Below are positions 37,173 to 40,633 of a stretch of 40,633 nt of DNA, in pieces. The notes beneath the pieces are model-generated. The model was given only the letters and a program-made list of their open reading frames with translations. It did no database searches and had not been told where the DNA came from. Numbering within the stretch: the first letter of the stretch is position 1; each line of letters starts with the position of its first letter. The translations under genes were made by a program, and so were the position numbers. The DNA is from Mycobacterium sp. (GTDB lineage: Bacteria > Actinomycetota > Actinomycetes > Mycobacteriales > Mycobacteriaceae), in assembly GCF_025965855.1 (NCBI RefSeq), contig NZ_JAOPWB010000273.1:1-40633 (forward strand), given 5' to 3'.

Positions 37173-38400
37173 AATGGATTGGAAGTCAACCAACTGGTGC
37201 TGTACCTCCGGCCAACCCTCGGGCCTTGGCCTCTAGGTCCCGGTTGACCGTCTTGGTCTCCCCGGTCAAGGTGATGAACCGGTTGCGTTTTACCCGGGGC
37301 CTTACCGTCCACGGCGCGTTGGGCTTTGGCGATCTGCTCGTCGATGCCACGTGGCGTGCGCCGGGCCCGGTCGTGACGGAATTGGTAGTGCACGACCCGA
37401 TCGGGGATGCCGCGGACCCGCTCGCTGCTGCTGGAAGGCCACGGCTGGGTGAGCACCAGCTGATCGGGAATGGCCTCATCGGGGTGCTTGGCGCGCCACT
37501 CGCCGACCACGCCGGGCAGAAACGGGACCCTAGTGCCGAGGATGAACGACAACCCCGCCGCCTGGATCGCGACCTGGTTCGCTTCGGGGATCATCCCCGC
37601 GTCCGCCACGACGGTCACGTCGGTCAACTGGTGGGCCTTCTTGAAGGCGTTGATCACCGGCAGCACGGTGGCGGTCTCGGCCTTGTTGCCCTCGAACGCT
37701 TCCAGGGCGAGCGGGAATCCGGTCGCATCGGTCAGCAACCGATGGTGATCGGGGGTTCCAGGCGGCGTTCCTTGGAGAATCCCGGCTCCCGGAACCCGTC
37801 ACCGGCATCGGTTTCGAAGTACAGCGTCGATACGTCGTAGAGCACCAAAGATGCTGGCCCCAGCCGGGCGTGCCGGGCCGTTGCTGCGGCCAGCGGTTGC
37901 CGCCAGGAAGGTGTGGCATAGGCCGGCAGCCGGCGCTTAAGGGTGGCATAGGAGGCTGCTTCGACGCCGACTTCGCCCAGCACCCGAGCCGCGTCGATCT
38001 TGCTGGTGGGTTCGATGATGCGGGCGAGGACGAGATCGCGAAACACACTGTCACCCTTGGTGACCGACTCGAACCCCAACACCCGGTAGGCCGTGCACAA
38101 TGCTTCCCACAGGTGGGTCATCCGCAAGGAGGTGATCGGCAACGTGTCGGGCCGAACCCCTTGGGACAGCCCGAGGTCCAATTCCGTTTGCTCGCCGGCC
38201 AGCCGCGCAGCAGCCGCGGTCTTCAGCGCGGCCAATTCGATCTCGTCGTGCGCCGAGCCGATGTGTTCGATCGAACGTGAGCCCCGCCGCCAAGACCACA
38301 CGATCTGCACCGCCGTCGCCCCACAGGCGGTCTTCACGGTACGCACGTAGGCCACGGGCGCGCTGGCTTTGAACGCGAGTCTTGGCGGCCGTTATCCCCG
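37173..38400 (-). mobile_element. IS1634-family insertion sequence remnant
   Basis: The transposase pseudogene and its short flank are what is left of one insertion sequence. The terminal inverted repeats and target duplication could not be identified, and the 3' end of the transposase side is deleted, so the limits are approximate. The remnant marks the region from 36.3 kb onward as accessory. Confidence 0.65.
37186..38355 (-). pseudogene. IS1634-family transposase, frameshifted and truncated
   Basis: Joining frames gives about 390 codons of an IS1634/IS1549-type DDE transposase, normally about 550-600 residues. The N-terminus (MAYVRTVKTACGATAVQIV, then IEHIGSAHDEIEL) and middle (SLVLYDVSTLYFETDAGDG, then GFSKERRLEPPITIG) are in one frame. 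A one-base loss near 37739 moves the reading to LLTDATGFPLALEAFEGNKAE and VTVVADAGMIPEANQ. A one-base gain near 37294 in a C/G run moves it again to VKRNRFITLTGETKTVNR. The frame ends at 37186, and the rest of the catalytic domain is missing. It cannot make active transposase. Confidence 0.88.
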
Positions 38401-38498
38401 ATATTTGGACGTCGTCGGTAGGTGGAAACGAGCTACGTTGTTCGTGAATGTTGGGGTCATTCGATCGGAGTGGCGCGGTCGTCGGGCGTGTGGGCGGG

Positions 38499-38897
38499 TC
38501 AGTGTCTACGGAGCAGGCCGGGGATGAGCACGGCGGCAGCGACGCAGTGCTGGATGGTCAGTACCACCTGCGTGCTAATAGCTGCGGGCGTGATGAAGAC
38601 CGGGACTATCGACAGCGCGAGTACGACGAGTGCCAGTGCGATCCAGGGCCGGCGTGGATCTGCCCAGTAGCGCTCCAGGATTGCCAGGACGAGCCATCCG
38701 GCTGATCCGGCTGTCACGGTTGCAGCCACAGTGAGCAGCAGGGTGACCTCGCGGGTACCGAGCGGTGTCACGGCGATGTAGCTGGTGTGGGCGAAACGGC
38801 CGATCACCCAGATCACAGCGGTGGCAAGGCCGGCAACGATGATGGCGGTGCAACGGCGGACCGCCAGTCGAACCGGTGACGTGGCGAGGTCAGGCAT
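38499..38897 (-). CDS. DUF6069 family membrane protein
   Basis: The 132-residue product has four hydrophobic segments (CTAIIVAGLATAVIWVIG, a central VTLLLTVAATVTAGSAGWLVLAIL, PWIALALVVLALSIVPVFI, and the C-terminal HCVAAAVLIPGLLRR), the pattern of the actinobacterial DUF6069 family. The function is unknown. ATG 38897 has TAGGAG 6 nt upstream; the frame from 38957 adds 20 unsupported residues. It follows the SGNH hydrolase gene by 63 bp on the same strand and is likely in its operon. Confidence 0.8.
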   Translation of the reverse strand: MPDLATSPVRLAVRRCTAIIVAGLATAVIWVIGRFAHTSYIAVTPLGTREVTLLLTVAATVTAGSAGWLVLAILERYWADPRRPWIALALVVLALSIVPVFITPAAISTQVVLTIQHCVAAAVLIPGLLRRH

Positions 38898-38960
38898 GGT
38901 GGCTCCTAGCTTTCGAGTGCAGATCGGTTGGGTGGGCTCTGGTGGTCGGTTCGGCATTGG

Positions 38961-39689
38961 TCAGGCCCTTTGCGCGAGAAACTCCTCGATGAGGTCGGCG
39001 ATGATGGTTGCGCCCGTGGTGTTTTGGTGGATCAGGTCGGTGGTGAGCCGCAGACCACGACGACGCGAGATACTGTCCAGTGAGCGACGCAGCACGAAGT
39101 GTTGTATCGCGGCGCTGGCGGACAGGACGCGACCGTCACGAAACCGGATCCCGGGTGTGAATCCTGCGGCGGTCAGGTAGGCGATCTGGCGTTCGTACAG
39201 ACACAGATAGGCCACGTTGTGTGTTTCGGCGACGTCTTTGACCACAGCGCTGTAGTCCGCGGCCCGTAGCACGGACGGTGAGCCGAGTTCTTCGCCGAGG
39301 ACCGGAAGTGACATCAGGGCGATTTCCGCAAGGGTCTCTCGCATGAGCCGCTCGACGATCGCCGTGAGGTTCTCCTGGTACCACTCGATCGTCGGTCGGC
39401 TGGGCAGATTTTTCATCCGCGTCATCATTCGGACGTTCTTTTCCGACAGGCTGGCGTTGGCGTCGTTGGTGCCGATGAGCACCGACACCACATCGGGTCG
39501 TAGCTCGACCACCGAGTCGAGTCGTTGCAGCACGTTGTAGGCAAGGTCGCCGTTGACGCCTGCATTGGTCACGCGTACCTGCTGGCCGATATCGCGTGAG
39601 CGCAGCATCTTGACGAAGTCAACGCTGACCTGCCCGCGCGTAAGGCTGTCACCGAGGCAGACGACGTGTCGCGCAGCGGATGGGGGCAT
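38961..39689 (-). CDS. SGNH/GDSL hydrolase family protein
   Basis: The 242-residue esterase-like protein has all four SGNH blocks: GDSLT (block I, Ser nucleophile), GVNGD (block II Gly), IGTND (block III Asn) and TDLIHQN (block V Asp and His). There is no signal peptide, so a cytosolic location is expected. Substrate unknown; lipids, acetylated sugars and small esters are typical. ATG 39689 has GAGAGGG upstream. Transcription should begin in the operator region shared with the divergent TetR gene. Confidence 0.88.
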   Translation of the reverse strand: MPPSAARHVVCLGDSLTRGQVSVDFVKMLRSRDIGQQVRVTNAGVNGDLAYNVLQRLDSVVELRPDVVSVLIGTNDANASLSEKNVRMMTRMKNLPSRPTIEWYQENLTAIVERLMRETLAEIALMSLPVLGEELGSPSVLRAADYSAVVKDVAETHNVAYLCLYERQIAYLTAAGFTPGIRFRDGRVLSASAAIQHFVLRRSLDSISRRRGLRLTTDLIHQNTTGATIIADLIEEFLAQRA

Positions 39690-39707
39690 CGTGCATCCCT
39701 CTCGACG

Positions 39708-39754
39708 GTTAGTGAGTGCTCACCAACCACTATGATTGGTGAGCACTCACTAAC
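39708..39754. promoter_or_regulatory. Nested perfect inverted repeat, probable TetR operator pair
   Basis: Two 19-bp arms (39708-39726 and 39736-39754) are exact reverse complements, separated by 9 nt. Each arm contains its own shorter palindrome, GTGAG-TG-CTCAC and GTGAG-CA-CTCAC. The spacer and first base of the right arm contain TATGAT (39731-39736), a near-consensus -10 for the plus-strand TetR gene. The site lies 18 bp upstream of the SGNH gene start (39689) and 20 bp upstream of the TetR start (39775), so a bound repressor would cover both promoters. Confidence 0.82.
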
Positions 39755-39774
39755 TTGTCAAGATGGAGGTCAGT

Positions 39775-40374
39775 GTGAGCACCAGGGACCGCATGCTCGA
39801 CGCCGCCGCGCACGTTATGCGCACGCGGGGACTAGCCCGGGCGACCACCAAGGAGATCGCCAAGGAAGCCGGCTACTCAGAAGCCGCCCTATACAAGCAC
39901 TTTCGCGACAAAACCGACATCTTTCTGGCCGTACTCACCGAACGTGTGCCGAGCACGTTGGGTGCTGTGTTGGGTCGCCTCGAGCACTGCGTCGGCGAGC
40001 GTTCGGTGACAGAGACACTTCAGGACATCTCGCTAGCAGCACTGGGCTTCTATCACGAAACCTTCGTGATGGCAGCGGCGGTCTTCTCTGAACCGCACCT
40101 GCTAGCAGCCCACCGCGCCGCGGTGCAGGAACGCAACGCCGGCCCACACCACGTCAGCGACGCCGTCGCCAACTACGTCGCCTCCGAACAGAGCCTCGGT
40201 CGCCTACGCGCCGACGCCGACCCCCGCGCCGCTGCAGACCTCCTGCTCGGCGCGTGCTTCCAGCAGGCGTTCCTGAGCCGCTTCGCCGATACACCGATGG
40301 ACGACGAAACTCGCGGCCGCACCGCAATTGCACTCACTCAAACCCTGCTTAGCGGGCTCGCCGCGCCGTCGTAG
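39775..40374 (+). CDS. TetR-family repressor
   Basis: The 199-residue product has an N-terminal helix-turn-helix (RMLDAAAHVMRTRGLARATTKEIA, then KEAGYSEAALYKHFRDKTDIF) and an all-helical ligand-binding domain with a typical C-terminal LLLGACFQQAFLSRF helix. GTG 39775 is chosen because GGAGG lies 4 nt upstream and the protein then begins MSTRDRM; ATG 39763, four codons earlier, overlaps that ribosome site. It is divergent from the SGNH/DUF6069 operon and is expected to repress both directions through the site at 39708-39754. From 40375 to the window end (259 bp) no gene or clear structure is seen. Confidence 0.92.
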   Translation: MSTRDRMLDAAAHVMRTRGLARATTKEIAKEAGYSEAALYKHFRDKTDIFLAVLTERVPSTLGAVLGRLEHCVGERSVTETLQDISLAALGFYHETFVMAAAVFSEPHLLAAHRAAVQERNAGPHHVSDAVANYVASEQSLGRLRADADPRAAADLLLGACFQQAFLSRFADTPMDDETRGRTAIALTQTLLSGLAAPS

Positions 40375-40633
40375 CCCGCCACCGCTGCCCAACAACCGCC
40401 GAATGGACATCAGCACTCACAAATAACCGATCCAGTCCATCAACACTGACCCCAAAATTGGCGAACTGACGCTCGGAATCGCTTTTCGGGGCCACGCAGC
40501 TTACGGCCCGAATTTAGTGTTCAAATTCCACCGAATCAGAACACGAATGCGCAGGTCCACCACGCACAGCCACGCCAGAACGCGAAACGTGAGCCAAGAC
40601 ATCCCTGGAAGTTGATTGTCAAGCAGCGGCGGT

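Noticed and set aside
37530..38054. 174-codon minus-strand frame within the IS remnant
   Set aside because: It is a shadow frame of the transposase; the family sequence is in the two other frames.

Overview
The window is a GC-rich chromosomal segment from a slow-growing Mycobacterium, probably of the M. avium complex. The evidence is codon use, GTG starts, and gene order that follows (from memory) the M. tuberculosis run nadB-nadC-hisDCBHA-impA-hisFI-chaA-bcpB-trpE-trpC-trpB-trpA-lgt-pykA-tesB-cydABDC-cya (Rv1595 to Rv1625c). No rRNA, tRNA or CRISPR array was recognised. The species call is an inference; nothing in the sequence names the species.

Layout. 1-1247: end of nadB and complete nadC (NAD synthesis), stop-start overlapped. 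1326-4314: an accessory block of an AraC regulator divergent from a small SRPBCC protein, then a TetR regulator divergent from a zinc-type dehydrogenase. 4315-4643: a gene-free stretch built of hairpins and 20-bp tandem units. 4644-5066: a deazaflavin (F420)-type nitroreductase-family protein. 5165-11661: a tight operon hisD-hisC-hisB-hisH-hisA-impA-hisF-hisI. 11658-14982: a second accessory block with a receptor Ser/Thr kinase carrying a TPM-like outer domain, an AraC-type regulator and a methyltransferase. 15048-16704: chaA antiporter and bcp peroxiredoxin, convergent around a strong palindrome. 16799-23905: trpE, a Trp-associated membrane protein, trpC, trpB, trpA and lgt with a very long acidic repetitive tail. 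24028-28391: DUF2752 protein, pyruvate kinase, acyl-CoA thioesterase, DUF2156 membrane protein. 28366-34219 (minus): cydABDC, the cytochrome bd oxidase and its ABC exporter. 34312-36267 (minus): HdeD-like membrane protein and a class III adenylate cyclase. 36293-40374: an accessory tail with a DUF488 remnant, a DUF3303 protein with its own terminator, a frameshifted and truncated IS1634-family transposase, and a small cassette of DUF6069 membrane protein, SGNH hydrolase and divergent TetR regulator.

How it works together. The his and trp genes cover histidine synthesis and most of tryptophan synthesis. trpD and trpF are absent from the locus; the HisA here is expected to be the bifunctional PriA enzyme that also performs the TrpF step. 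cydABDC supplies the high-affinity terminal oxidase and its assembly exporter.

The most notable non-coding content is a set of different palindromic intergenic elements: one family in two convergent gaps, plus single palindromes at 16166-16225, 16707-16766 and 23921-23973. There is also a perfect 19-bp inverted repeat with a -10-like hexamer in its centre in front of the last TetR gene. I did not find a clearly new defence or mobile system. The most unusual candidates are the kinase-TPM fusion, the repetitive Lgt tail, the non-canonical cydD start and the TetR/SGNH/DUF6069 cassette.
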